DNA of 64,000 nucleotides from Erythrobacteraceae bacterium Alg239-R51 (GCA_947331495.1 CAMZOI010000002.1:124001-188000), one strand, 5' to 3'. Positions 46,563 to 55,589 are shown, counted from the first letter of the stretch. Numbers and translations are program-made. Notes: a model not told the origin generated them from the letters alone.

Positions 46563-47669
46563 ATGCTTTCGCGTTTCCGCTTCCTTCTTGCTGTGCCCAT
46601 GCTCCTGCTGCCGCTCCCGGCGATGGCCCAATCGGTGCAGGATTTTACGCTCGAGCCCGCGCCCACGCCCACCCCTACCGCGCGAGTGCAGGGTCCGGTC
46701 GATACCGAGAGCGGGGCAGTGCCGGTCGCACCGCGCGAGATCCGCACCGCACGGCCAACACCGCGCGTGACCGCGACACCTGCTCCGGCAGATACTCCTG
46801 CTCCCGCGCGACGCGCGACCGAACCGCCACAGCCGACTTCGGCTCCGCGTAGTGACGTTCCAGTTCCGCGTGAACGCAGATTGCCCGCCCCGGTCCCGAC
46901 CGTCCTGCCGACGCCGAGAGAACCTGATCCTGCACTGGCGGTCGACCCTCTCGGCGCGGTCCCAACGATCGTCGAAGAGTCCGAGACGATCGCACCGGTC
47001 GCGCAAACGCCGCCGGTTCCTTCGGAAAATAGTACCGAAACCAGTCTCAACTGGCCCTTGTTCGTCGGAGTAGTTGCGGTTCTCGTATTGCTGGCCGGGT
47101 TAACTTTGTTCTGGCGCCGCCGCCGGACGGGCCCATCTGCGCGAAGGATCGCCCGACCGGTCGTATCAGGAAGCACGCCACAGGCCATCCCGGCAAGGAA
47201 TGCCCTGTCGCTTCATTGCGAAGTGGTGAAGCTGACGCGAAGCGCGGTCTATGCGACGTTGAAATATCGCCTGACGTTGGTGAACCGGACCGATGGGCCG
47301 CTGGCCGACGTGCGGATCGGCATCGATCTGTCATCCGCGCATGCGGGCGCGCCGATGGAGGAGCAGGTGGCGACCGATACGACCCGCCTGGAAACGCGCC
47401 ATGTTCTGCCGCGTATCTCGCCGCGTCAGAACGTATCGGTCGATGGCGAGGTAAAACTGCCTCTCGCCGCAGCGCAGATCATCCGGCAAGGTCGTCTCCC
47501 CCTGCTCGTGCCGCTCATGCGGGTGCGCGTAGATGGCGCGGGCGAAGACGCATTGGTGAAGACCTTCGTAGTCGGGCAGGGAGGGGCACAGGGCGGCCGG
47601 GTCCAGCCCTTCCGGCTCGACGAAGCGCCGCAAAGCTACCAACCTATCGCCCAGCGCGAACTTGCCTGA
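46563..47669 (+). CDS. Pro/Thr-rich single-pass membrane protein
   Basis: The 368-aa protein has a signal peptide (MLSRFRFLLAVPMLLLPLPAMA), about 140 residues of Pro/Thr/Ala-rich disordered periplasmic region, one membrane segment (LFVGVVAVLVLLAGLTLFW, about 160-178) followed by RRRR, and a C-terminal domain of about 170 residues that may be Ig-like (LSLHCEVVKLTRSAVYATLKYRLTLVNRTDG split by turns). No family is recognised. The layout, rigid periplasmic stalk and cytoplasmic beta domain, suggests an envelope scaffold. Confidence 0.75.
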   Translation: MLSRFRFLLAVPMLLLPLPAMAQSVQDFTLEPAPTPTPTARVQGPVDTESGAVPVAPREIRTARPTPRVTATPAPADTPAPARRATEPPQPTSAPRSDVPVPRERRLPAPVPTVLPTPREPDPALAVDPLGAVPTIVEESETIAPVAQTPPVPSENSTETSLNWPLFVGVVAVLVLLAGLTLFWRRRRTGPSARRIARPVVSGSTPQAIPARNALSLHCEVVKLTRSAVYATLKYRLTLVNRTDGPLADVRIGIDLSSAHAGAPMEEQVATDTTRLETRHVLPRISPRQNVSVDGEVKLPLAAAQIIRQGRLPLLVPLMRVRVDGAGEDALVKTFVVGQGGAQGGRVQPFRLDEAPQSYQPIAQRELA

Positions 47670-47719
47670 TCGGACGGGCGCAGTCGACTTGAGCCGTGCG
47701 CCGCGCTACTTCGCTGCAT

Positions 47720-48553
47720 ATGGACAGTCTTGTTTCCACCCAGTGGCTCGCGCGCGAGCTTGATACCGACGATGTAGTGATCCTCGATGCGACGATGCAC
47801 CTGCCCGACGTGCCGCGGAAAGCACACGAGGAGTTTCTGATCAGCCACATCCCGGGGGCGCTATTTCTGGATCTGGCAAGTTTCGTCGATTTCGATGCGG
47901 ATACGCCCAAAGCCATCCCGAACGCCGAGCAGTTTGCCCAAAGAATGGGGCAATTGGGCATCAGGCCCGGCTCGCGAGTGGTGCTCTATGACGACAGTGC
48001 CATCAGGAGCGCTGCGCGAGCCCGGTACATATTTGATCATTACGGGTTCGATAAGGTCGCGATCCTCGATGGGGGCATCGCGAAATGGCGGGCTGAGCAG
48101 CGCCCCATGGAAAGTGGAGAACCGGACGTCGGCGTAACACATTTTCCCGTACCAGAAGCCCGCCGGGCACTGCGTTCGAAAGCGGACATGCTGGCTAATT
48201 GCGCATCGCAGGCAGAACAGGTCGTCGATGCGCGCGACGCGGCGCGGTTCGCAGGTTCGGCAGGAAGCGGATCTGAGGGGCACATTCCAAGCGCGACCAA
48301 TCTGCCCTTCGGGCGTCTGTTCGAAGATGATGGAACCTACAAACCGGCGCGCGCTATCCGCGACGAGTTCGAATGCGCCGGTGTCGATCTGTCGAAGCCC
48401 GTAATTGCCTGTTGCAACAGCGGCATGACCGCAGCCGTCCTGTTGTTCGGACTTAACCTTGCGGACAAGAAAGATGCCGCTCTGTACGATGGCAGCTGGA
48501 TGGAATGGGGTGCCGATCCCGCCACGCCTAAGGAAAAGGGCGTAGCCGTCTGA
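47720..48553 (+). CDS. sseA: Sulfurtransferase, 3-mercaptopyruvate sulfurtransferase type
   Basis: The 277-aa protein has two rhodanese domains. The first (VVILDATMHLP...LFLDLASFVDFD, GSRVVLYDD, VAILDGGIAKW) is the inactive-type domain; the second carries the catalytic cysteine in ACCNSGMTAAVLL. The six-residue loop CNSGMT is close to the CGSGVT loop of mercaptopyruvate sulfurtransferases rather than thiosulfate rhodaneses. It transfers sulfur from 3-mercaptopyruvate to cyanide or thiol acceptors. Start ATG 47720 is the family-like one; a GTG at 47696 is possible. Confidence 0.88.
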   Translation: MDSLVSTQWLARELDTDDVVILDATMHLPDVPRKAHEEFLISHIPGALFLDLASFVDFDADTPKAIPNAEQFAQRMGQLGIRPGSRVVLYDDSAIRSAARARYIFDHYGFDKVAILDGGIAKWRAEQRPMESGEPDVGVTHFPVPEARRALRSKADMLANCASQAEQVVDARDAARFAGSAGSGSEGHIPSATNLPFGRLFEDDGTYKPARAIRDEFECAGVDLSKPVIACCNSGMTAAVLLFGLNLADKKDAALYDGSWMEWGADPATPKEKGVAV

Positions 48554-48555
48554 TT

Positions 48556-49764
48556 ATGGGAAAAGACAAGTCAAGGCACGACGGCGCGACACGGCTGGTC
48601 ACGACGGGACGGTCGGGTGACTTCGCTCGATACGTGGTCAATCCGCCAATCTGGCGTGCCAGTACCCATCTGTACGAGGATTGTGCCGCCTTGCGAGCAG
48701 GGCCGAGTACAAACCAGGACGGTCGGTTCTTCTACGGACGGCGCGGCTCGCCGACGCAATGGTCGCTTGGCGAAGCGCTTACCGAACTGGAACCGGGCGC
48801 CGCAGGAACGGTGCTCTATCCCAGCGGCCTCGCAGCTATTGTTGGTGCGCTGATGGCCGTGGTCAAGACAGGCGACGTCCTGCTGCTGGCCGACAACGCC
48901 TACGATCCGACCCGTGCAACAGCCATGGGCGTTCTCAAAAGATTCGGGGTCGAGCACCGTTTCTTCGATCCGCTCGATCGTCATGCTTACGCGGCTGCCT
49001 TTTGCGATCGAACGACAGCCGTGATGCTGGAGAACCCCGGCAGCCTCACAATGGAAGTCTGCGATGTGCCGGCGCTCGCCACAATTGCACGCGAGAAAGG
49101 TGCCGTCAGCCTGATCGACAACACTTGGGCAACATCGCTGGGCTTCGCTGCGCTGGAGCATGGATGCGATATCGCGATTACCGCGCTGACCAAGCATGTC
49201 GGGGGTCATTCGGACCTGATGATGGGTGCGGCATCCGCAGGCGAGCGATTATATCGCAAACTTCGGCTCGGTGCGCAGCAATTGGGGCACGTCGTCTCGC
49301 CCGACGATGCGGCGCTCGCCTTGCGCGGACTGCGCACGATGGGCGTACGGCTGGAGCGCGAAACCACCTCTGCACTGGCTATTGCGCAGTGGCTTTCGCA
49401 GCGCGACGATGTTGCCCATGTGCTGTGCCCGATCCTGCCGGGTGCGCCCGGGCACGAGTTATGGCAGCGGGACTTCACCGGTGGATGCGGTCTGTTCAGC
49501 TTCGTCCTCAGGGGCCATGACGATGCGGCGCGGTGTCGCCTAGTCGATTCGCTGGAACTGTTCGGTATCGGATATAGCTGGGGCGGGTTCGAAAGCCTGG
49601 CCCTGCCGTTCGACGTGGAACCGGTCCGGGCACAGATGGCGTGGCCCAAACCGGGCTGGGAGGTTGAGGATTCTTGTGGCATTCGCCTATCGATCGGGCT
49701 CGAGGACGCAGATGACCTCATTGCTGATCTGGAACGCGGGTTTGCCGCGATGAACGAAGGATAG
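48556..49764 (+). CDS. metC: Cystathionine beta-lyase
   Basis: The 402-aa fold-type I PLP enzyme has FFYGRRGSPTQWSLGEAL, SGLAAIVGALMAVVKTGD, DNTWATSLGF, and the PLP-Lys in ITALTKHVGGHSD. The C-terminal YSWGGFESL is typical of MetC. It cleaves cystathionine to homocysteine, pyruvate and ammonia in methionine synthesis. It follows the sulfurtransferase gene by 2 nt, a sulfur-metabolism pair. Cystathionine gamma-synthase relatives are an alternative, but the YSWGG motif favours beta-lyase. Confidence 0.9.
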   Translation: MGKDKSRHDGATRLVTTGRSGDFARYVVNPPIWRASTHLYEDCAALRAGPSTNQDGRFFYGRRGSPTQWSLGEALTELEPGAAGTVLYPSGLAAIVGALMAVVKTGDVLLLADNAYDPTRATAMGVLKRFGVEHRFFDPLDRHAYAAAFCDRTTAVMLENPGSLTMEVCDVPALATIAREKGAVSLIDNTWATSLGFAALEHGCDIAITALTKHVGGHSDLMMGAASAGERLYRKLRLGAQQLGHVVSPDDAALALRGLRTMGVRLERETTSALAIAQWLSQRDDVAHVLCPILPGAPGHELWQRDFTGGCGLFSFVLRGHDDAARCRLVDSLELFGIGYSWGGFESLALPFDVEPVRAQMAWPKPGWEVEDSCGIRLSIGLEDADDLIADLERGFAAMNEG

Positions 49765-49767
49765 ACC

Positions 49768-50835
49768 GTGCAGGGGGCGCTACCCACATCAACCGAAACA
49801 CCACAGGCCGAAGAGCCGGTCGAGCAGGCCTGGAGCCTGGCGGAAGACGCGCCCGAGGAAAGCCCGGTCGCTGCGACCGAGGGCATCCGGGAAGCCGTCA
49901 GCGGCCAGAACGAGACGGTCGGCTCGGTCGTCGACACGCTTGATGCCGTAGCGCTCAGCCTGGGCGACATGCGCATCTCGCTGTTCGACGTTCTGATCGT
50001 TTCGGTGATCCTGTTCGTGATCCTGTTCGTCGCCTGGTTCGTCAGCAAGCTTACCCGCAAATTGGTGCGGCGGATGACCAAGCTGGACAACACCCAGCAA
50101 TTGCTGGTCGAAAAGCTGATTACCATCATCATCTGGGCGTCGGCGTTCTTTCTCGGGATCGATCTGCTTGGCATCGATCTCACCGCACTGGCCGTTTTCT
50201 CGGGTGCATTCGGCCTTGCCATCGGTTTTGGCCTTCAGAAGACCTTCGGCAATCTTATCGCCGGTATTATCCTGCTGATGGACCGCTCGATAAAACCTGG
50301 CGATGTGATTGCAGTAGCCGATACAACCGGCAAGGAAACCTTCGGTCAGATCCGCAAGATTGGAATCCGGGCCGTTTCGGTGACGACGCGCGACCAGCGC
50401 GAATATCTTATCCCGAACGAGAACCTGATGATCAATCAGGTCGAAAACTGGTCCTATTCCTCGAAGAACGTGCGTATGCAGGTGCCCGTCGGCGTCAGCT
50501 ACGAAGCCGACATGAACCTCGCCGAAGAACTGATGCTCGAAGCGGCAAAGAGCTGCGACCGCGTGCTAAAGGTCCCGCCACCGACTGTCTGGATGAGCGA
50601 ATATGGCGATAGCTCGGTCAACTTCACCATTCATTGCTGGATCCAGGATCCGGAAGATGGGGTTGGCAATGTGCGCAGCGCAGTCCTGAAGAAGCTGTGG
50701 TGGCTGTTGAAGGAGAACGACATCGAAATACCATTTCCTCAACGCGACCTGCATATCCGCAGCAGCGACCAGATGGACAGGTTGCTGGAGATGATGGGGG
50801 ACGACAGACGCCACGGACCAAACGCAAAAGAATAG
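49768..50835 (+). CDS. MscS-type mechanosensitive ion channel
   Basis: The 355-aa protein has an acidic Pro/Glu-rich N-terminus, membrane segments (FDVLIVSVILFVILFVAWFV and ITIIIWASAFFLGIDLLGID), then the pore-lining helix of MscS (LAVFSGAFGLAIGFGLQKTFGNLIAGIILLMD split by Gly) followed by the beta domain (IKPGDVIAV, IPNENLM) and C-terminal domain. It opens under membrane tension to release solutes on osmotic downshift. The GTG start has AAGGA upstream and follows metC by 3 nt. Confidence 0.92.
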   Translation: MQGALPTSTETPQAEEPVEQAWSLAEDAPEESPVAATEGIREAVSGQNETVGSVVDTLDAVALSLGDMRISLFDVLIVSVILFVILFVAWFVSKLTRKLVRRMTKLDNTQQLLVEKLITIIIWASAFFLGIDLLGIDLTALAVFSGAFGLAIGFGLQKTFGNLIAGIILLMDRSIKPGDVIAVADTTGKETFGQIRKIGIRAVSVTTRDQREYLIPNENLMINQVENWSYSSKNVRMQVPVGVSYEADMNLAEELMLEAAKSCDRVLKVPPPTVWMSEYGDSSVNFTIHCWIQDPEDGVGNVRSAVLKKLWWLLKENDIEIPFPQRDLHIRSSDQMDRLLEMMGDDRRHGPNAKE

Positions 50836-50881
50836 GTTCGCACCCCTACAGACCCTCTTTCAAAATTTACGCTTCCTTGCC

Positions 50882-50905
50882 GCACACGCATTTTGATTGG
50901 TGTGC
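50882..50905. promoter_or_regulatory. Inverted repeat upstream of the siroheme/sulfite reduction operon
   Basis: GCACAC (50882-50887) and GTGTGC (50900-50905) flank a 12-bp centre in the 97-bp gap before cobA. It may be an operator or the start of a leader hairpin; no known site is recognised. Confidence 0.35.
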
Positions 50906-50932
50906 AGCCTTCCGGATCCGCATCTTGGCACG

Positions 50933-51691
50933 ATGTCGAGAACCGGAACCATTCATCTCGTCGGCGCGGGGCCAGGCGATCCCGAGCAGCTGACGCTACG
51001 GGCCGCGCGGCTGATCGCAAACGCGCGGACCATTGTCCATGACGGCCTCGTCGATCCGGCCATTCTGGCGCTCGCACACCCCGAGGCGCACCTCGTTTCG
51101 GTCGCCAAACGCCGGTCGAAGCACACGATGCCTCAGGACGAAATCAACGCGCTGCTGGTGCGTACCGCTCGTTCGGGCGCGGATGTCGTGCGGCTCAAGG
51201 GTGGCGATCCCTTCGTGTTCGGTCGCGGCGGTGAAGAGGTCGAGGCAGCGCGCGCGGCCGGCGTCCCGGTCGAGGTCGTCCCCGGTATCAGCGCAGCGAA
51301 CGGCGCCGCAGCCGCGGCGCAGATCGCGCTCACACACCGCGATGCCTCCTCGATAGTCAGTTTTGTCGCTGGTCAGTGCAAGGGGCTGAAGGATCAGGAC
51401 TGGGCTGGCCTTGCCGGAAAGGGGCGCACGCTCGTCATCTACATGGGCGTGAAGACTGCGCCGCAAATTGCCGACAAGCTGATGGATGATGGCCTGTCCC
51501 CCGATATGCCCGTTGCGGTTATCGAGAACGGTGCGCGACCGGGAATGCGCGTGCTTCGCAGCCCGCTTGCAGGTTTGCCTGATCTGGTCGAGCGCGAGGT
51601 AGTTGTCAGCCCGGCATTGATCGTGATTGGCGAGGTCACGGCGCGGGAGGATGTGATCATCGCACGCCTGGCGCAGGAGGCAGCACGATGA
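50933..51691 (+). CDS. cobA: Uroporphyrinogen-III C-methyltransferase
   Basis: The 252-aa SUMT has the family signatures VGAGPGDPEQLTLRAARLI and DPFVFGRGGEEVEAARAAGV, plus GISAANGAAA. It methylates uroporphyrinogen III at C2 and C7 to precorrin-2, the precursor of siroheme. Its operon partner is the siroheme-containing reductase at 51984, so the likely product here is siroheme, with precorrin-2 oxidation and iron insertion supplied elsewhere. Start ATG 50933 begins the family N-terminus (MSRTGTIHLVGAG). Confidence 0.95.
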   Translation: MSRTGTIHLVGAGPGDPEQLTLRAARLIANARTIVHDGLVDPAILALAHPEAHLVSVAKRRSKHTMPQDEINALLVRTARSGADVVRLKGGDPFVFGRGGEEVEAARAAGVPVEVVPGISAANGAAAAAQIALTHRDASSIVSFVAGQCKGLKDQDWAGLAGKGRTLVIYMGVKTAPQIADKLMDDGLSPDMPVAVIENGARPGMRVLRSPLAGLPDLVEREVVVSPALIVIGEVTAREDVIIARLAQEAAR

Positions 51692-51984
51692 GGCTGCTCA
51701 CCGGCAATGACCTGAGGACCGGAGCCGTTACCTGGTGGACCGGGACCGACTGGTCCATCCATGTCGGGGATGCGGCGGATGTAGCCGGCAATGAGGACGA
51801 GATCGCGCGGCGCGAAGAGGCCTTGCGCCGGGTCAACGTCCCCTATGCCATCGACGCCGAAATGCACGAAGGGCATCCCCGCCCGTCGCACATCAAGGAC
51901 CGAGTGCGTGCCCTCGGGCCGACCGTTCGCCCCGACCTCACCCTCAAACCCGCCGATCCCGATATCGGCAACTGGGTAATCTGA
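51688..51984 (+). CDS. DUF2849 domain protein
   Basis: The 98-aa protein fits DUF2849 (RLLTGNDLRTGAVTWW...WS, VPYAIDAEM, GHPRPSHIKDRVRALGPTVRPDL). This family is found in alphaproteobacteria between cobA/cysG and the sulfite reductase gene; a role in sulfite reduction is inferred from this constant context but its biochemistry is unknown. It overlaps both neighbours (4 nt upstream, 1 nt downstream). Confidence 0.88.
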   Translation: MRLLTGNDLRTGAVTWWTGTDWSIHVGDAADVAGNEDEIARREEALRRVNVPYAIDAEMHEGHPRPSHIKDRVRALGPTVRPDLTLKPADPDIGNWVI

Positions 51985-53615
51985 TGTACAAATATGATTC
52001 TTACGACCAGGCCATGGTCGATGCCCGCGTGGAGGAATTCCGCGACCAAGCGCGCCGCCGCCTCGAAGGCAAATTGACCGAGGACCAGTTCAAGCCCTTG
52101 CGCCTCATGAACGGCCTGTACCTCCAGCTTCACGCCTACATGCTTCGCGTCGCCGTGCCATACGGAACGCTCGACAGCCGGCAGATGCATGCTCTGGCGG
52201 ATATCGCGGACAAGTATGACCGCGGTTACGGCCATTTCACCACGCGGCAGAACATTCAGTACAACTGGATCAAGCTGGAAGATGCAGCGGATATCCTTGC
52301 CGACCTGTCGAAGGTCGAGATGCACGCCATTCAGACCAGCGGCAATTGCATCCGCAACATCAGCAGCGATCATTTCGCAGGCGCCGCCGCGGACGAGGTG
52401 GTCGATCCGCGACCCTATGCCGAGCTGCTGCGCCAATGGTCGAGCTTCCACCCGGAGTTCAGCTATCTTCCGCGCAAGTTCAAGATCGCGGTGATTGCTT
52501 CCGAACAGGACCGTGCGGCCATGCGGTTGCATGATATCGGCATCAACATAGTGCAACGGAACGGCGAACTTGGCGCGGCCTTTTATGTCGGCGGCGGGAT
52601 GGGCCGCACACCGATGATCGCGCCGTGCATCAATGCGTTCGTGCCGCTCGACCAGTTCGTCACCTATGCCGAGGCGTGTCTGCGGGTCTACAATCGCTAC
52701 GGCCGGCGCGACAACAAGTACAAGGCGCGGATCAAAATCCTCGTCCGTGAACTGGGCGCGGAAGAATATACCCGCCAGGTCGAGGAAGAATTCGCCCTCC
52801 TGCTTGATCAGGCCATCGAGCCGCCGTTGGCAGAGCTGGAGCGGATCAAGGGTTTCTTTGCCGATCCCGATTTCGATCGGGATGCAGGCGACGATATCGA
52901 CCGTTCCGATCCCGACTTTGCGCTATGGGTCGACCGTAATACCGTGGCACACAAGCAGGCGGGCTACGTTTCCGCGGTGATCTCGCTGAAGCCCGTCGGC
53001 GGTATTCCCGGCGATGCGACCGCAGGGCAGATGCGCCTTATGGCCGACCTCGCCAAACGGCATAGTTTCGACGAGCTGCGCGTGATGCACACGCAGAACA
53101 TCGTCCTGCCGCATGTTCGCAAGGCCGACCTTCACACGTTGTGGAGCGCTCTGGATGACGCAGGCTTGGGCAGTCCCAATCTCGATACGGTCGAGGACAT
53201 CATCGCCTGTCCCGGGCTCGATTACTGCAGCCTCGCCAATGCCCGCTCGATACCGGTCGCGCAAAAGATATCGGAGCGATTCGCAAAGACCGGGAAGACC
53301 GGGACGCTGGGTCAGCTCAAGCTCAAGATTTCCGGCTGCATCAACGCCTGCGGGCATCATCATGCAGGTCATATCGGTATTCTCGGCGTCGACCGCAAAG
53401 GTGTCGAGAACTACCAGCTCTCGCTCGGCGGAAGTGAGGCGGAAGATGTCAGCCTGGCCAAGATCACCGGGCCGGGTTTCAGCGAGGATGGCATTGTCGA
53501 TGCGGTGGAAACCGTAACCGGCGTCTACGAACGCGAACGTACCGATGGCGAGCGCTTCCTCGATACCTATCGCCGTATCGGCATGGCCCCGTTCAAGGAA
53601 GCACTCTATGACTGA
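51984..53615 (+). CDS. cysI: Siroheme-dependent nitrite/sulfite reductase (assimilatory)
   Basis: The 543-aa hemoprotein has the coupled [4Fe-4S]-siroheme motifs: CPGLDYCSLANARSI (C-x5-C) and SGCINACGHHHAGHIG (C-x3-C), as well as YGHFTTRQNIQYNWI and HAIQTSGNCIRNIS. It reduces sulfite to sulfide with six electrons. The context (DUF2849, DUF934, cysH) indicates sulfite rather than nitrite. It is the largest gene in a five-gene operon in which every junction overlaps. Confidence 0.94.
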   Translation: MYKYDSYDQAMVDARVEEFRDQARRRLEGKLTEDQFKPLRLMNGLYLQLHAYMLRVAVPYGTLDSRQMHALADIADKYDRGYGHFTTRQNIQYNWIKLEDAADILADLSKVEMHAIQTSGNCIRNISSDHFAGAAADEVVDPRPYAELLRQWSSFHPEFSYLPRKFKIAVIASEQDRAAMRLHDIGINIVQRNGELGAAFYVGGGMGRTPMIAPCINAFVPLDQFVTYAEACLRVYNRYGRRDNKYKARIKILVRELGAEEYTRQVEEEFALLLDQAIEPPLAELERIKGFFADPDFDRDAGDDIDRSDPDFALWVDRNTVAHKQAGYVSAVISLKPVGGIPGDATAGQMRLMADLAKRHSFDELRVMHTQNIVLPHVRKADLHTLWSALDDAGLGSPNLDTVEDIIACPGLDYCSLANARSIPVAQKISERFAKTGKTGTLGQLKLKISGCINACGHHHAGHIGILGVDRKGVENYQLSLGGSEAEDVSLAKITGPGFSEDGIVDAVETVTGVYERERTDGERFLDTYRRIGMAPFKEALYD

Positions 53616-54075
53616 CCAGACCCCGCCTGCAGAAGGCCGCGGTCCCGACACCGGCAGGCTTATTCGCTATCGCGACGACGAGCCAGTCGATCACGGTGCC
53701 GTCACCGTCGACGCCTTTCTCGACCAGTCGAATGCTAGCGCCGTTCGCGTCGAGCCGGGCGACGATGCGCGCGAACTGATCCCTCATCTGGAGCGGTTGG
53801 CCCTGGTGGAAGTCAATTTTCCCGCCTTTGGCGACGGGCGCGGTTATTCTTCGGCGCGTATCCTGCGTGAGGCCGGATACGCGGGCGAACTCCGCGCCGT
53901 GGGTGACGTGCTCGTCGACCAGCTTGCCTATATGCGCCGCTGCGGGTTCGATGCTTTCGATCCTGACGAACACCTCGACGAGCATGATGTCGAGGCGGCA
54001 TTCGCGCGCTGGCCCGAGGTCTATCAGCCTGCCGCCGATGCGCGCACGCCGATCTGGGCGAAACGTCACGGATGA
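53608..54075 (+). CDS. DUF934 domain protein
   Basis: The 155-aa protein is a DUF934 member with VEVNFPAFGDGRGYSSARILREA(GYAGELRAVGD) and FDAFDP near the C-terminus. DUF934 genes sit between sulfite reductase and cysH in many proteobacteria and are thought to help electron transfer or assembly of the sulfite reduction pathway; direct evidence is lacking. It overlaps the reductase by 8 nt and cysH by 4 nt. Confidence 0.9.
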   Translation: MTDQTPPAEGRGPDTGRLIRYRDDEPVDHGAVTVDAFLDQSNASAVRVEPGDDARELIPHLERLALVEVNFPAFGDGRGYSSARILREAGYAGELRAVGDVLVDQLAYMRRCGFDAFDPDEHLDEHDVEAAFARWPEVYQPAADARTPIWAKRHG

Positions 54076-54827
54076 ACGAATTGCGCGCCATTGACCGGCT
54101 CGACACGGGTCCCCGCTATTGCGAGCACGATGCCGTTCGGCTGAACCGCATGTTTCGCGGGTCGGACACGGACGAATGGTTGCGCGCGGTGATCGAGGAT
54201 AATCTCGCCGGCGATCTGGCGATCGTGTCGAGCTTTGGCGCGGAAAGCGCAGCATTGCTGCACCTTGTCTCGCAGATCGATCACCGGATCCCCGTATTGT
54301 TCCTCGAGACGGGCAAGCATTTTTCCGAGACGCTGGCCTATCGCGACGAACTGACCGAGAGGTTCAGCCTTAATCGGATCGATCTATATCCCGAACTGGA
54401 AGATCTGCAATTACGCGACGAGAGCGGTCTGCGCTGGTCATACGATCCCGATGGCTGCTGCGAACTGCGCAAGGTGAAGCCGCTGGAAAAAGCGCTTATC
54501 GCATTCGATGCGAGCCTGACCGGGCGCAAGGCGTTTCAGTCGTCGACCCGGGCGAACCTCCCCCGGATCGAGATCGACACTTCCGATGCGCAGGGTCGGC
54601 TGAAGATCAATCCGTTGATCGACTGGGATGCGGATCGCATCGCGGCCTATTTCGAGGAACACGAACTGCCCCGCCATCCGCTTGTCGAGCGCGGCTATGC
54701 CTCGATCGGGTGTTCGCCCTGTACCCGGGAAACCAGGCCGGGCGAAGATCCGCGCGCCGGACGCTGGGCCGGGTGGGACAAGGTGGAATGCGGCATCCAT
54801 CAACCGGGCGAGGAGCCGTTCCTCTGA
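54072..54827 (+). CDS. cysH: Adenylyl-sulfate reductase (CysH family, Fe-S type)
   Basis: The 251-aa protein has IVSSFGAESAALLHLVSQ and the active C-terminal ECGIHQPGE with the reactive Cys. Two cysteine pairs, DGCCELRKVKPL and GCSPCTRE, form the CC-x(n)-CxxC motif that binds a [4Fe-4S] cluster in enzymes acting on APS rather than PAPS. It reduces APS to sulfite with thioredoxin or glutathione electrons. The operon ends here, followed by a strong hairpin. Confidence 0.93.
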   Translation: MNELRAIDRLDTGPRYCEHDAVRLNRMFRGSDTDEWLRAVIEDNLAGDLAIVSSFGAESAALLHLVSQIDHRIPVLFLETGKHFSETLAYRDELTERFSLNRIDLYPELEDLQLRDESGLRWSYDPDGCCELRKVKPLEKALIAFDASLTGRKAFQSSTRANLPRIEIDTSDAQGRLKINPLIDWDADRIAAYFEEHELPRHPLVERGYASIGCSPCTRETRPGEDPRAGRWAGWDKVECGIHQPGEEPFL

Positions 54828-54872
54828 AGCACGGCGGACACCGGGACTATCGTCCTCGGTGTCGCGCGTGCT
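54828..54872. terminator. Long hairpin between cysH and the convergent lipoprotein gene
   Basis: AGCACG (54828-54833) and CGTGCT (54867-54872) with a large paired interior (GGACACCG...CGGTGTC) form a strong stem-loop in the convergent gap; it may stop transcription from both sides, although a clear T tail is missing. Confidence 0.5.
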
Positions 54873-54880
54873 GGTCCAGG

Positions 54881-55306
54881 TCAGGCCTCGACCCGTTCGA
54901 CTGTCGAAGTCTCTCCGTCCGGATTGGTTGAAGTCCATACCCCGTCGGCGTCGAGCGCCTCGGTGTTGCATCGTCGCTCACCGCTCGTGTCCGCATCGAC
55001 ATAATCCGCATCGACTGTGTAGCAGTACTGGTCGGGGCTGGGCTGTTCCCAACTTCCGGTTTCGACCACTGTTCCGTCGGCATCCGTCTGGACATATGTT
55101 CCGTCGTCCCTGACGTCTTCAGTGAAGACCTCGCCTTGTGCGGTGGTAATTCTGTACAGGCCAGGGGTTGGCTGGCCGTCCGCCGCCAAAGCGGGTGCAG
55201 GCTCGACGAGAGCGGTATCGGGGGCTTCGGTAACGGGTTCGCTCTCTTCGGCTTGCGAGCAACCGGCAAGGATCGCCAAGCTGGCGACGAGCATCAGGTA
55301 TTTCAT
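54881..55306 (-). CDS. Predicted acidic lipoprotein
   Basis: The 141-aa protein has a lipoprotein signal with lipobox LAGC (Cys 16) and an acidic mature part with repeats of GxY/TGSW-type elements (PGLYRITTAQGEVF, DGTYVQTDADGTVVETGSW, DGVWTSTNPDGE). Two further cysteines (YCYTVDAD, RRCNTE) may form a disulfide. No family is assigned. A strong GGAGG site (GGAGGAAAC) precedes ATG 55306. Confidence 0.82.
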   Translation of the reverse strand: MKYLMLVASLAILAGCSQAEESEPVTEAPDTALVEPAPALAADGQPTPGLYRITTAQGEVFTEDVRDDGTYVQTDADGTVVETGSWEQPSPDQYCYTVDADYVDADTSGERRCNTEALDADGVWTSTNPDGETSTVERVEA

Positions 55307-55429
55307 GTTTCCTCCAGTCGCGACCCTGGATGAACGTGCGGATTTATTCGCTCGTGATTCGCGTCCCGTGCCGCAGCTATATGACAGATTGCCTCGGCAG
55401 GGAACGCGCTTGGACGGGAGGTCGGACAA

Positions 55430-55505
55430 TGGTGCCGGCTGGAGGATTCGAACCCCCGGCCTGATGATTACAAATCAACTGCTCTACCAACTGAGCTAAG
55501 CCGGC
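55430..55505 (-). tRNA. tRNA-Thr (anticodon TGT)
   Basis: Minus strand 55505-55430 folds as a 76-nt tRNA with encoded CCA: acceptor GCCGGC pairs with GCCGGC, D arm TTAGCTCAGTTGGTAGAGC, anticodon loop around TTTGTAA (TGT) and T arm GGTTCGAATCC. No integrated element is seen at this locus. Confidence 0.96.
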
Positions 55506-55589
55506 CCATGCGGCCCGGGCCTTTCCCGCAAAGCGAGGTAATTGTCCAGACCCTTGTGACGTTTGGCCGCGCTGACGGTCGGGCGCGGA

